This document shows positions 1-11,455 of a stretch of 64,000 bases of DNA, piece after piece. The translations under genes and the position numbers were made by a program. A model generated the notes under the pieces. The model was given only the letters and a program-made list of their open reading frames with translations, was not told where the DNA came from and did not search any database. This stretch comes from Locusta migratoria (lineage: Eukaryota > Arthropoda > Insecta > Orthoptera > Acrididae). The stretch spans positions 759,147,301 through 759,211,300 of the forward strand of contig CM048755.1 of NCBI GenBank assembly GCA_026315105.1, given 5' to 3'. Each line of letters begins with the position of its first letter. The first letter of the stretch is position 1.

Positions 1-2037
1 GGTTTCTTCCTTTATAATATTACAAAATATAGAGTTACGTTTAGAATTATTTTTTTCAGAACTGTGGATGATGCTAAGGTTTTGCAGTGGTTGGACGAAG
101 AGCTTGGTAATGACGAATGTAGTGATCTGGAGTCAATATTCGAAAGTGATCACTATTTAGATAGTGAACAGTCGCTGGCCGAAAGTGATTCTATCGAAAA
201 AGTTGACTTGTATGCTGGGAAAGAAGGTATGCAATGGAGCCATCGACCTCTAATGCAAAACAGAAGAGTAAGAAGACCTCAATACAATATTGTCAAGCAT
301 TTACCAGGAGTCATAGGCGAAGCAAAAGATGCCAAGCGTCCAAGTAGTTGTTTACAACTTTTCTTCACAGATGACATTTTAGAAGAAATTGTTCGCTGTA
401 CTAATATTTACATTGCTACCATCAGTTCTAAATATTCCAGGGAGAGAGATGCTGCAGACACTAACATTACAGAAATCAAAGCTTGTTTAGGACTCCTTTT
501 CTTGGTGGGTGTGCTACGAACATCGCACACAAATTTACTAGATCTGTGGGCTGCAGATTGTGCTGGAGTAGAGTACTTCAGACTTTCAATGGGCATAAAT
601 AGTTTGTTTTCTTGCTGACATGTCTGAGATTTGATGACATCAGAAACAGAGCTCATCAGAAGGAAACAGACAAATTAGCTGCAAGAAACATTATAGTTTA
701 TCAGAACTAGTTACAGTAGATGAAATGCTGGATGCATTCAGAGGCAGATGTGGGTTTATACAATACATCAAAACCGGCAAAATATGGTACAAAATGTTTA
801 CACTTACAGATGCAAGGATGTTCTATACCAGCCATTTAGAAATATATTGTGGAAAGCAAGTGGATGGGCCTTAGTTCTGCGATAACACACCTCATGCTAT
901 TGTCAAAAGATCCAAATCTGGCAGAAATGTAACATGTGATGATTGGTTCACATCAATTCCATTTGCGGCTGACTTGTTGGAAAATGACAAGCTGACAATG
1001 GTTGGAACCATTCAAAAAAATAAACGTGAAATTCCTCCATTTATGACAGCAGCAAAAGATTGTCGTGTGGAATCCAGCATTTTTGCATTTAGGAAGAATG
1101 CCACTGGTTTCATATAAACCTAAGAAAGACAAGGTTGTTCTTGTACTGTCTACTTTACATGATGATAACAGTATTGACAGTGATTCAGAAAAGTGCAAGC
1201 CAGAAATAACATTTTACAATGAGACTAAATCTGGTGTGGATAAAGTTGATGAGATGAAATGTACATACTCTATGACAAGAATTACCAGAAGATGGTCATT
1301 TGTAATTTTTTCTTCTTCTAAATATTACTGGAATCAATGGATACATAATTTACAAGAGCAATTTGGATTCAACAATTCCCAGAAAAGACTATCTAAAAAG
1401 TTCTTGCCAAAGAATTGATGCATGATTATATGGCAATGAAGGTCAATCATCTAAGTACTCTGGTGAACATCAATTTTGGGATTACCAACAGCTGAAGCTC
1501 TTCCTACACCTCCACAAACAACAGCTCGAGGAAAATGCAACTTCTGTGATGGGGGAAAAAAAGACAGATGAGATTTTCCTGCAATGTGTGCAATAAATTT
1601 GTATGCCTGGAACATGTCGGTGCATATCTGTGCAGTGAAAAAGGCAAACACCACAAGTGATTTACTTGAATTGACAGTGAGGCTGTAAACTATAGTTTTC
1701 TGAAAAATTTTCTGAACTAATTTACTTAAGATAATTGTTGGTTAATATTCATTTGGAAAAAACAGAATGAATGTAAATTTCTGTGAGTACAATAAACATT
1801 CTTATTGGTTTTTGGGTAAATTATAAGTTAAAATATTTTATGTCCACTACTGATGCTGAAATACATTATGTTTATGGATTCATTGTTTTATTTATGTTAT
1901 TCAGACTGGAATATATTATATTTCCCAACTATAATCTCAGAATTGTTCATGAAAATGGTATCAAATGCGATGCAGACTCTCAGTCCGCGGGCGCGCGTGT
2001 AACGGAGGTTAAAAAAAATCGCACGGGTAGCGGAGGG
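1..2037 (+). pseudogene. piggyBac-type transposase pseudogene and element right end
   Basis: A decayed cut-and-paste DNA transposon. The open part at 64-618 has an acidic N-terminus followed by a piggyBac-like core (FFTDDILEEIV, then TNIYI). A frameshift near 600 moves the reading to another frame, where LRFDDIRNRAHQ and then TVDEMLDAFRGRCGF can be read up to about 870. Further frames carry TCDDWFTSIPFAADLL near 940 and KSGVDKVDEMKCTYS with RRW near 1230-1300. A Cys/His-rich tail (CNFC, CNVC, CLEH) lies near 1525-1640, as in the C-terminal zinc-binding domain of piggyBac transposases. At least three frameshifts or stops mean no active protein. The right end is visible as GCGGAGGG followed by TTAA at 2038-2041. 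The left end lies outside the window. Superfamily assignment is confident from motif order; the exact family is unknown. Confidence 0.8.
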
Positions 2038-2041
2038 TTAA
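2038..2041. repeat. TTAA target site at right end of the piggyBac-type element
   Basis: The terminal bases GGAGGG are followed directly by TTAA. piggyBac elements use TTAA as target and typically begin CCCT, which matches the reverse complement here (CCCTCC). The partner TTAA lies left of the window and cannot be checked. Confidence 0.65.
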
Positions 2042-2756
2042 GGCACTGAAAAACACACTGATGGTGGAATGGAACAACATACTCAGAGAACTTAAGAGAA
2101 GCGTAGCAGTGCATCCCAAATGGATGAAAAGTCAATTAACAAAATGAGGTAATATTATGCTGGAATCTACATGAGCAGTATTTTCAAATCTTTCTATCCA
2201 TTCCATTTAACACATTTGGTGTTAACAAATGTCTGCAACAACCAGTAAATTGCAGTTATGTTGCAATACTACCCATAACAGGTATTTTTCACCTGTATTC
2301 AACCCACGGACATCATCATATAAGAAGGCACTTCTTCGCTTAAGAGGCAGGGCGATAGGGGAAGTGTGGTTGGGAGGAGATACGACCGAGTGCTAAGAGT
2401 TGTGCCTGTGGGAGAAACATTGTGTAACTAGCAGCCAGATATGTGCCTACAGAATGAACATTATTGGCTGTCATTGCATTAATGGTGTGGGCTGCGCAGA
2501 ACGGCTGAAAACTGGGCCGCCTTAGTAGGTGAGACCGACTATAGTAAAGAAAGTCTGCATACTCTTATGTTTCTGCATATAATCGTGTAGTGTTCCAGTA
2601 ACATTAACATTATGGTAACTAAACTATGTGCCAGAACTTTATTACATATGTAAACTGTAGTGTGCGGTTGTATACTGATTGACAAATATTGATACTTTCA
2701 TGTGTTCATTTCTTAGTGTATTGCAATGGTGTTTTTTTTAATTTTATTCTCAACAG
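2042..2756. other. Intron sequence of the CTH gene
   Basis: No coding region is recognised. The stretch ends in a pyrimidine-rich tract and the acceptor CAACAG at 2751-2756, immediately before the first visible CTH exon. No exon for the missing enzyme N-terminus was found here. Confidence 0.6.
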
Positions 2757-3173
2757 GGATATGATTATGGTCGTAGTGGAAATCCAACAAGGGATGTCCT
2801 TGAAACGTGCTTGGCCTCCCTAGATAATGCTAAATATGGCTTAGCATATGCTTCTGGACTTGGAGCGACGACTACTGTTCTTCATCTCCTAAGTGCTGGT
2901 GACCATTTTGTTGCAATGGATGACTTGTATGGAGGCACGGTGAGATACTTCAACAAGATTGTACAAAGAATGAATATAAATGTCACTTATGTTGATGGGA
3001 CTGATCATACGAAGATAGAGGCAGCAATAAGAGACAATACAAAGTTAATATGGTTAGAAACTCCAACAAATCCTTTGTTGAAGGTGGCAGATATTAAGAA
3101 AATATGTGACATTGCACACAAGAAAAAGATTCTAGTTGCTGTTGACAACACATTCTTGACTCCATACTTCCAG
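2757..3173 (+). CDS. CTH: Cystathionine gamma-lyase, internal exon (cofactor and substrate-binding half)
   Basis: Cystathionine gamma-lyase cleaves cystathionine to cysteine, alpha-ketobutyrate and ammonia in the cytosol using pyridoxal phosphate, and can also make hydrogen sulfide. The exon is 417 nt (139 codons), phase 0 at both ends, between CAACAG and CAG|GTAAGT. Residues 4-12 read YGRSGNPTR, the phosphate-binding Tyr/Arg motif (human Tyr60 and Arg62). SGLGA is at 33-37, the stacking tyrosine sits in DDLYGG (residue 58, human Tyr114), and ETPTNP and VDNTF (Asp130, corresponding to human Asp187) follow. All these key residues are intact. The match is closer to cystathionine gamma-lyase than to methionine gamma-lyase or cystathionine beta-lyase, especially with the downstream exons. 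Upstream exons encoding about 56 residues are not in the window. Confidence 0.95.
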
Positions 3174-3445
3174 GTAAGTAATAAGATCATGTTTTAGGAA
3201 ATTTTATTTGAAATGTTTCACTACAACTATTTCCTAGTATTCGGTGGTTTAATTTCTTTTTAGTTATTTTTACAATCTTCTAAAAAGAAACAAACTCTTT
3301 TGTAGAATGTTGTTCTCTTGACAGTAAAGTAATGCAATAATTTTAAAGAGGAATGCTCTGAAAGAATGGGTGAAAAAAGGGGATGGATTTGACTGAAGTT
3401 CAGTCAGTGGTAGAGAACAATGAAAGAAGTGAGACAGAAATTGTC

Positions 3446-3471
3446 ATATATATATATATATATATATATAA
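3446..3471. repeat. (AT)n microsatellite
   Basis: About 13 uninterrupted AT dinucleotides in the CTH intron. Confidence 0.9.
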
Positions 3472-3657
3472 TGTACTCTGCATATGTATTGAATCTTGAG
3501 CCATTTAAATGATGTGTGTGTGGTTCTCATTGTGACTTCTTAGTTAGAGCATAAATTTCGTATATGGTGAATGTAGTGATTTGGTTCTTCCACGATTTTT
3601 TTCAGTACTTACCATAATTTGTGGTAAACTGTAAGTCCTTAGCATAGTTAGTAAAGT

Positions 3658-3665
3658 GGGGGGGG

Positions 3666-3741
<76 letters not shown>
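3658..3741. repeat. Poly-G run followed by (AG)n microsatellite
   Basis: Eleven G residues run directly into about 36 uninterrupted AG units. The serine/leucine-rich open frame on the opposite strand is an artefact of this repeat. Confidence 0.95.
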
Positions 3742-3743
<2 letters not shown>

Positions 3744-4687
3744 CTTCCCAGGATTCTCTTGCTTTCCCCATAAAACATAGGATGTTGGGAGTTTGATTTC
3801 TGGACCCTCTTCCTTCATGACAGCCAGCTTGTTTTTCAGTTAGTTCTGTTTGTAAATACTGGCAAAATCTGCTAAATAATATTTTAAACACTAGAGATAA
3901 AAGTGGTTGTTCAGAAATTTGAACACTATATTTTGTCTCTGAAATGCTCTACTGCGAATGGTTGGTTTGGGAGGTGGGCCATGGCTAGCAGAGATTATAG
4001 ACAAGGTCTGCAACTGAAAGAAGTGATTAGTACACACATACTCTTATTGCAATTGAAGATAATACTCAACTTTAGGTGTTGTGCTTGTGGTATAATGCAG
4101 TTGCTTCCTAGCTACAAAACAGCTCTGTAACGATCTCTTCCATCAGTCAATAATAGTGTTCCAGCTTGGCTCGCTGTAGGTGGATCTCCAGGAACTGTAA
4201 CATTGCTAGCTCTGCTTCATACTCTGCTATACTCTTGTAGTCTGACTGTCACGGCTGTGGTGCGCCAGCATATGTTGACGAGTGCCTTTCTTCCAATTGT
4301 CCAGTGCGCATAACATGCAAAGAAAGTAATGAGAAATGAGGTACGCCCAGTGGCCAAAGTATGGTGGGGCGATTTATCGCCTCTTCTTGAAGTGATACGG
4401 CGACTTGTGTAGACCGCTGGCGATGTGGCGAATGGTGACACCACAACACTATAAGAGTGCTCTTCCTTGGAATTGGGATGAATACTTGCATTTTCCAGTC
4501 AATTGACCACTTTCAAATTCTCTGTATTTTCTGATACCTTGCAACATCGTCATAAAATGTTAACTCTTTATCTTCCATTGACTTAATGTGCTAATTGTTA
4601 ATTAGGCACCTACTATTTAAGTCATTTTGACACTGCACAGTCAACAAAAATCGTGTTCTGACAAGTTCAAGTGATGTGGGTCAGTTG

Positions 4688-4689
<2 letters not shown>

Positions 4690-4736
<47 letters not shown>
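4690..4736. repeat. (GT)n microsatellite
   Basis: About 23 GT units, uninterrupted, in the CTH intron. Confidence 0.95.
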
Positions 4737-4737
<1 letters not shown>

Positions 4738-7140
4738 TTACAATGCATTGTGTGCAATTGATGAAATATTAGTGTGTGAGTGAGGATACCAGGTGTTGAC
4801 TGTTTATTGTTCATTTGATAACTGAGTTGGCAAATAAGTAGTTTAGTTTGTCCACAGAAGCTGTAATGACATCAGATTCTTGCTCGAATAGTAATGGAAA
4901 ATATGTTACTTCAATTATGTGGTTAATTTATTTACATCTTAAACATAATACCCCTACACTCTCCAGTGCTGCAGTTGAACTTTTTTTTTTTCTGGGAGTA
5001 GAAACATTTAGTCTCCCAAACAACGCACACTCTTGGATGATAACTGTAATGTGTTTGTGAATATGAAGTGGAAACAGGCATCTTATGTTTGTACAATCTT
5101 ATTCTCAGTATTATGGAGACTTACCATTAGATGATCCCTCACATGCAGGCAGACATGTTGAAAAGAATGTCATTAATACAACTTAAATTTTCACACGCAT
5201 GCACAGGCACACAGGTTCCCTCATTTCAGAATATACAGTAAAAATCCTTGATGTCCCCACCCACTACATCCTTCAAACATTCCAAATCTACAGCAAGCAC
5301 GCTGTACTTTGTGGACCACTATCACTTCCTCCTTTTTCCTATTCCAGTCAAAAATGGTTTGTGGGAGAAGAGGCTTCTAGTAAGGATCCATGTGGAGGCT
5401 GTTGACTCTTCAAAAAATTTATGCTCTTGGAATTTCAGTGGTTCCCTATCCCGTGATAAAGAATACTTCTCTTGCTGTGTCTGCCACTGGAATTGATAAT
5501 CATCTTTGTTAATTTTGCTAAATGAACATGTAATGAAGTGTGCTGTTCTTCTTTGGCACCTCTCTGTTATCTATCAACATAGCTTGGTACAGATTGCAAA
5601 CTGAGTTTCATTATTAAGGTACTGATCAAATGAGTGTTTCGTAAGCTGCTTACTGTGTTGGACTACATTTCATGAGGGTTTACAGTTTTATTCATGACAT
5701 TCCTGAGGATTCTTAGAATGAATCTGTATGAAATCTGCCTTTCTCAATATTAGTTTTATATGGTTGTTCCACTTGAAATAATTCCTTCTGCATATTTAGA
5801 GGTATTTACTGGAAGTAAGTGCTTCCAGTGATTGTTCTGCAATTGTACAATGACTGCTGTTTGTATATATTTGCAGTATGTTACTACTAGAACTGCCGGA
5901 ACATCTTGTATACCTAGAACTGCCGTTGATGTGATTTTGACCACTATATCAGTTATTACTGATATTGTCATAAATGTGTGTTTCTAAGTTTATGAAATAT
6001 TAACTGTAGGATCTAACACTAATTTCGAGCAAATTCTAAAAATTATCACTAATTTTTTTCCCATTTATTATGAACATAGCTGTCTTTCGTTATGAACAAT
6101 CTATCTTATAAACAAACAATTTCGTTTCAGATTCTTTTATTGCAGAAGGTGACATAGTTAATAAGTACTCATCATAACAAAACGCCTTTCTGTAATACTT
6201 GTAGTGTAATTAGTGCTAGTCCGCATACAAGACATTTTTAAAACAGGTCTTACCTTTTGTTCAGTATATTTACATACATAAATCATTTATCTTAAGCAAC
6301 AGGAACCACATACCACTTCCTTTGTTATGCTGTTTGAGCAAGAACGAAACACTTGCAGTTTGCACTTTTTGCTAATATCTTGTCTTGTTCCTTTTCTGCA
6401 TTGCTCTGCAAATTCTGTTTCTGTTTACACAGACTTAGGTTTTGAGCCCAAGAACCCCATACAAAGTTCCTGATAGCTTCAGGATATAATTTCAGTGAGT
6501 AATATTCTTCTGTCACTTTGTTGAAAATGATCCAGGAATTGATAGCTGCTAAGTAAAGGATATTGTGAAATACATGAACTGGTCATCTGTGTGTACCAGC
6601 TTGAACAGGTATCTTCTTACCATTTCATCTGCCACATCAACACCTTTTTTTGTCTTGTGGTAAGAGTCCTATTGCTGCTGGAATTCTTTTGGCACTACCT
6701 TGGAGTTAAATTTCTGATTGTGTAGTGCTATACACAAGGACATTGTTGTTCTGTTTACCTTGAGACACCTTAAGAGTGCCAGCGATATGTTTCGAGGGAG
6801 CTTTTGTCAAAAAGATGGGTAGTAAAATTTTACCTACCATCCCAGCGGCCTAGCTTCATTGTGTTGGCAACATCAACAAGACGGTAGCAAATCTTTGCCA
6901 AGACGTTAATATTCTTACAGATCCACATATAATGACTTAGTGACTTGTACATACAATGAGTATAATAAATAATGCTATTCCTGCTCTGTGGTTGGCAGGC
7001 TCTTTTAATTGTAGCCTTGTCTGCTAAGTAAACGTAATTGCTCTTGTAAAAGTTTTCATGACAAACCATTTGTGTTGTCACACAATTGGCTAATGCCAAT
7101 GTCACATGACTGCCTAGATATCTTATGAGGTCACCAGGGC

Positions 7141-7990
7141 GGTAAGTAAAATTTAACAAAGGCGGCCCCTCGGGGGGCTCGGCATTAATTTGCTGAGTAC
7201 GGGCTTGATGAACCTGGGGTTCCGAGCTGTGGACTGTGTTGCACCAACAGTCCGCCACACTGTAAGCTGTGCGTGCTTAAACTAGCATCATTTGGCTTGA
7301 TGGTGAAACATTGTACCTCTCAGAGCCCGGGGATCTTGGCTTAATTGCCCGGGTCGCGAGGGCGGTGCGAACCTCAAAAAAACCCCAATCAAACCATACC
7401 TCAATCTCAAGGTGTGCTATGTGCCGAGGAGATGTATGAATGTTGAGCTTGAACTGTCGCTAGTGAGCAACCTTTGAGGAACGTGCCACACCTCAGCTGT
7501 ATAAGGCTTACCCAGGCAAGTGGGGCTCTGCCTGGGTAGACCTTTATATCCCTAGCTGCTCATGCGACCACGATGAAATGAGCCAATAATAGCATGGCCA
7601 GACGCCAAACCGGTATATCTCAGAGAGGTAGAGGCAATAACAATGCCACTGTATACAATCCCCAAACATTTCTCTCGCTGGCCACACCATGGGAGAAACA
7701 TCGGGCCAGAAATCAGGGTGAGGCTTATGTGTCGATTGCTGCCGGAATCACTCCCCTTGCTCCCTTACATGCACAGTCCTGCAGCAAGAATATAGAATAA
7801 TGGAATACAAAACTCGGGACTGACTCACCTACTCAGAGGCAAAGTGTAAATTTCAGAAACTGCATCCCATGAGCATGACTACCTCGTATGCCTCAGCTGC
7901 CTTACCATTGTCATCTGCAGTACCTCAATTACTGTCAGTGCAGCCACACCCAAATCTTCAGATGTCACACTCAGATCGGTACCAGACGTT
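7141..7990 (+). repeat. GC-rich segment, possible 5' UTR-like part of a dispersed LINE
   Basis: Sharply more GC-rich than its surroundings, with a start reminiscent of LINE 5' untranslated regions (CCCCTCGGGGGGCTCGGC near 7170). It contains a short open frame at 7594-7800 that resembles no family I recognise. Base composition and abrupt edges suggest a foreign, probably transposon-derived block. Only a repeat search could name it. Confidence 0.35.
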
Positions 7991-8267
7991 GTGTATCGAT
8001 AGAGTATGAATCAAAACTTCTGTATAATTTGCAGAGGTTCCAACCATTATGATTTAATTGTAATTGTTATGAAAATTATTGGAAATTACGTCAGTATGTA
8101 CAAATGTTTGCAAGAGTAATCCATGGTAAGACATCTTCAAAATTATCCAACCCGTAACTTTGCACTTTCTATGAAAATAAGTTTGAGGCTTTTTAGTAAT
8201 ACTCTACACTTGCAAGTGTTTATAATGGCAACTTGTACCATTTGTAAAATGTAAACTTTCACGGCCG

Positions 8268-8820
8268 GAATGGTCAAAATTAATAAAAATTTCAGGGCTG
8301 TTATGCCGTGGTCTATTGGATTTATTATTAAAACCCAACTTTTGCCCCCGACTGCGGAGGACATTCTCTAGGAGGATCGTGGCACTTTTTGATGTCCGAT
8401 TCGCTCCCTGACTCGCTACTGACTGAAGCCAAATTCCGTTTACAGGGGCTAGCGCTCAGTGGTGTGACGTATGATGTTTTTGACATGCACGCGCAATTCG
8501 TCGTTGCCGATTGCCTCCGTCCGTTAATGTCGTCCCATGGTGGAAGACTGTTGCATTTCTTCTTCAAAACCGGAATCCAGATATCATTTAGTTTCACGCC
8601 CTCCTCCATCCCATTGAAATTATTGGGGTGTTTTACAATTTCTATCGCCTCTCTATACAGTCTTTCGTGATATCCATTTGTGGCTGCTAAGACTTGAGTC
8701 TTATCAAATTAAATAAGGTGGTCCCCTGGTTGAAAAAAAATGTTCAGCAACAGCTGATCTGTCAATCTCTCCCCTTCTACAGTTCCCCTTGTGCTCATCT
8801 AGTCATTTTTTGACTGTTCT
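8268..8820 (-). mobile_element. Penelope-like element, 3' fragment (left arm of palindrome)
   Basis: Reads on the minus strand as the 3' end of a Penelope-like retroelement: the C-terminal coding end (MEEGVKLNDIWIPVLKKK, 8328-8609) then a tail with ACCACGGCATAACAGCCC. It is nearly identical, in reverse complement, to 9145-9704, so the two make arms of about 555 bp. Similarity stops abruptly at about 8820, where a second copy begins on the plus strand. Its coding end differs from the right arm by a few substitutions (for example Ser for Pro). Confidence 0.75.
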
Positions 8821-9704
8821 GCGAACCGGAATTACTTGACGCGGAATTGAAACACCTGAGTAATGCTTTACTTAAGAATGGCTATTCGTCTACAGAGATA
8901 AGGAGAGCTTTGAGACCGACACATAGAGTTGAAAACGATGAAAGGTTCCTGTGAAATCTAAGGTCTTCCTACCTTTTATTAAGGACGTCACCGACCGCAT
9001 CGGTAAAATTTTGACCAAACGGAATGTTGCCGTCATTTACAAACCTACTCGGAAGATACAAGATCTGCAAAGGATGCTCGCAAACCACTGGTAAAAGCAG
9101 AAATTTATAGGATTCCATGTAGCTGTGGGGACGTATCTGTGGGTACCACAAAAAGAACAGTAAAAAAACCACTAGATGAGCACGAGGGGAACTGTAGAAG
9201 GGGAGAGATTGACAGATCAGCTGTTGCTGAACATGTTTTTTAACCATGGGACCATCTTATTCAATTTGATAAGATTCAAGTTTTAGCAGCCACAAATGGA
9301 TATCATGAAAGACTGTATAGAGGGGCGATAGAAATTGTAAAACACCCCAATAATTTCAATAGGATGGAGGAGGGCGTGAAACTAAATGATATCTGGATTC
9401 CGGTTTTGAAGAAGAAATGCAACAGTCTTCCACCATGGGACGACATTAACGGACGGAGGCAATCGGCAACGACGAATTGCGCGTGCATGTCAAAAACATC
9501 ATACGTCACACCACTGAGCGCTAGCCCTTGTAAACGGAATTTGGCTTCAGTCAGTAGCGAGCCAGGGAGCGAATCGGACATCAAAAAGTGCCACGATCCC
9601 CCTTGAGAATGTCCTCCGTAGTCGTGGACGAAACGTTGGGTTTTATTAATAAATCCACTAGACCACGGCATAACAGCCCAGAAATTTTTATTAATTTTAA
9701 CTCG
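8821..9704 (+). mobile_element. Penelope-like element, C-terminal coding and 3' tail (right arm)
   Basis: The plus strand reads ELLDAELKHLSNALLKNGYS, then FLPFIKDVTDRIGKIL with VIYKPTRKI near 8970-9055, then PCSCGDVSVGTTKRTVKK near 9110-9170 and RSAVAEH near 9215. This is the end of a Penelope reverse transcriptase followed by its GIY-YIG-type endonuclease. The usual YIG is replaced by SVG, and a stop follows AEHVF. The last open part is 9364-9606. The RT catalytic domain is absent, so this is a 5'-truncated dead copy. Penelope elements are known for inverted and partial tandem arrangements, which fits the head-to-head join at 8820/8821. Confidence 0.75.
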
Positions 9705-10684
9705 TACCATTTATCACAATATATACATTAAAGTGGCACTATGTGAACTAGGATGGGCCACTCTCCAACAGAAGTGAGTATAATAGTGTGTGACTTTTCT
9801 AGCAATACTTGGCATCTGCAAATGTTTATTATAAACATAACTCCAATTTACAACAACATACTTTACTGAGGACTTTCACAGTTAAGTGGGCTTCGTATTT
9901 TGTGTTGTTTTTCTGTCAATATTGAGCATGTGCAAATGTAAACCTATAGTTTTTATCATAACATTGTAGTAGTTAGGGATTTTTTAAAGTGTTCCTTTGC
10001 TAAAATGAAACAATTTTTATCTGCATAAGTGACCAATAAGTATGTGGAATAAAATACATCAGAAACAGTGATGGGGGGGGGGGGGGGGTTCAGTTTGTAC
10101 AGCTGCCTATTAGCATTATAGTTTCCCATCAGTACAACTAGCACACCCCTTGCTCAATTACAGCTCTTGCATTGATGGACTAAGTCTTAGATGCTGCTTG
10201 TAGAACACCTGTCTGTGCTGTAGTAATCTCATATTATGAGCATTTTAAGAGTTTTCAATTTTCCAGCACCACACACAATAAGGTAGTGTGAAAAGTTGTA
10301 GTACTGGCAAGAGTCAATGATTGAATTAAATCTTTGCACAGCATTGTCATTAAATCAAACATTATGTACACACAAATTATAGCAGCAATTATATTGCAAA
10401 CAAAGAGAAATAATTAATAAACACAATCAATTTCTGTAATTACATAAATTATTTTTTGTCTAGTACAAATCAACACATTTTGTGAATACAAACATTAACA
10501 CTGAATTAACAATGGGCAGATAGAAAATGTGGGCTTTTCAAGATACAGGAAACAGCTGTTAAAATATTGAAAAGAGTAGGCCTGGAAGGCTGGAAATTCT
10601 GACAGTATCGAACGAATAAATCTACTAAAACATAATGCACATAATGAAAAATCTTGATCTGTATACCACAACCAGCACAATTCA
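9705..10684. other. Intron sequence, no gene recognised
   Basis: AT-rich intronic DNA with a long poly-G run at about 10073-10088. No coding region or repeat family is recognised. Confidence 0.45.
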
Positions 10685-11455
10685 TGACTGTGAAACTACA
10701 TCCAGCGATGTCTCTTAATAAATTTTCGTCACCAGCTGTTCGACAATTAAACGAAAAATAGTATTTTCTATTGCAGAAAAATTACGCGTTTTGACCTCCA
10801 TGGGAGTGAATCCTTAATTGACGGTATTAATGACACCAGGAAATCCATCCAGTTGTTTAAAACCACACAACACAGCCCATTTCTCTTGAAAGAAACCTTA
10901 CAAAACAAGGAGGCATCGAAGCTTCGATATCCGATACCCCAATGTACGATGTACATTACTATTATCCCCAATAACAATAGTAAATGCAGCAGTTGTATAC
11001 GGCGTGCCATTAATGTAATCAAAACGCTTTTCACCAGTGAAATAGGGTTATTCAGATCAGTAGAAAACCTGTCATTAATTTGGTTTATCAACCAACACAC
11101 TGTTTCTTTCGACAAATGAAATCTTTGAAGGTTATGGTGACAAGATATTTGAACAAACGGGTTTCCGCTTTCCAAAATCACTACTTTCTGGTTTCGGTCC
11201 CGATTTAAATGATCACAGTATAATATTTCATCATCAATTCCATCCAAAACATCAAAACATGCAGCCATCTTCATACTGTACACTTCTAACCCTGATTATC
11301 TCGAGAAAACCAGGCATGAGCGGCAGTCAAACTTAACCACGCTCAACTCCCTAGTTTAATTTTGACCGGAGTCGGTGCACCGGAATTTCAGGTTAACCAC
11401 AGTTACATGCCGACTTAACCACGACTTTTAATCGAGGTTGGTGCACTCGGCCACT
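10685..11455 (-). pseudogene. PIF/Harbinger-type transposase remnant
   Basis: On the minus strand an open frame starts at 11283 and carries an N-terminal region of the HARBI1/PIF transposase type: RFHLSKETVCWLINQI, then a VKSVLITL segment. After a frameshift in the middle a second frame reads TAAFTIVIGDNSNV and, further on, FPGVINTVN, close to the family pattern around the first catalytic region. The rest of the transposase is missing. Upstream (11290-11455) lie GTGCACCAAC and GTGCACCGAC with GTGGTTAA repeats, as in ends of Harbinger elements. Superfamily call is probable; the left end was not located. Confidence 0.55.

Larger units (their letters stand above)
3174..7140. other. First part of an ~11.8 kb CTH intron, no gene recognised
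   Basis: Begins with donor GTAAGT. The region is AT-rich and holds an (AT)n run, a G-run plus (AG)n tract and a (GT)n tract, listed separately. Short open frames around 4217-4491 and 6830-7258 (minus) have no family resemblance I can name. Near 5890-5930 the phrase CTAGAACTGCCG occurs twice about 35 bases apart. Confidence 0.5.

Noticed and set aside
3544..3891. Frame with a Ser-Leu repeat
   Set aside because: Produced by the (AG)n tract on the opposite strand; flanks show no protein family. The same holds for 27636-27998.
6830..7258. 142-codon minus-strand frame
   Set aside because: No recognisable domain, crosses the edge of the GC-rich block at 7141, and codon use looks random.
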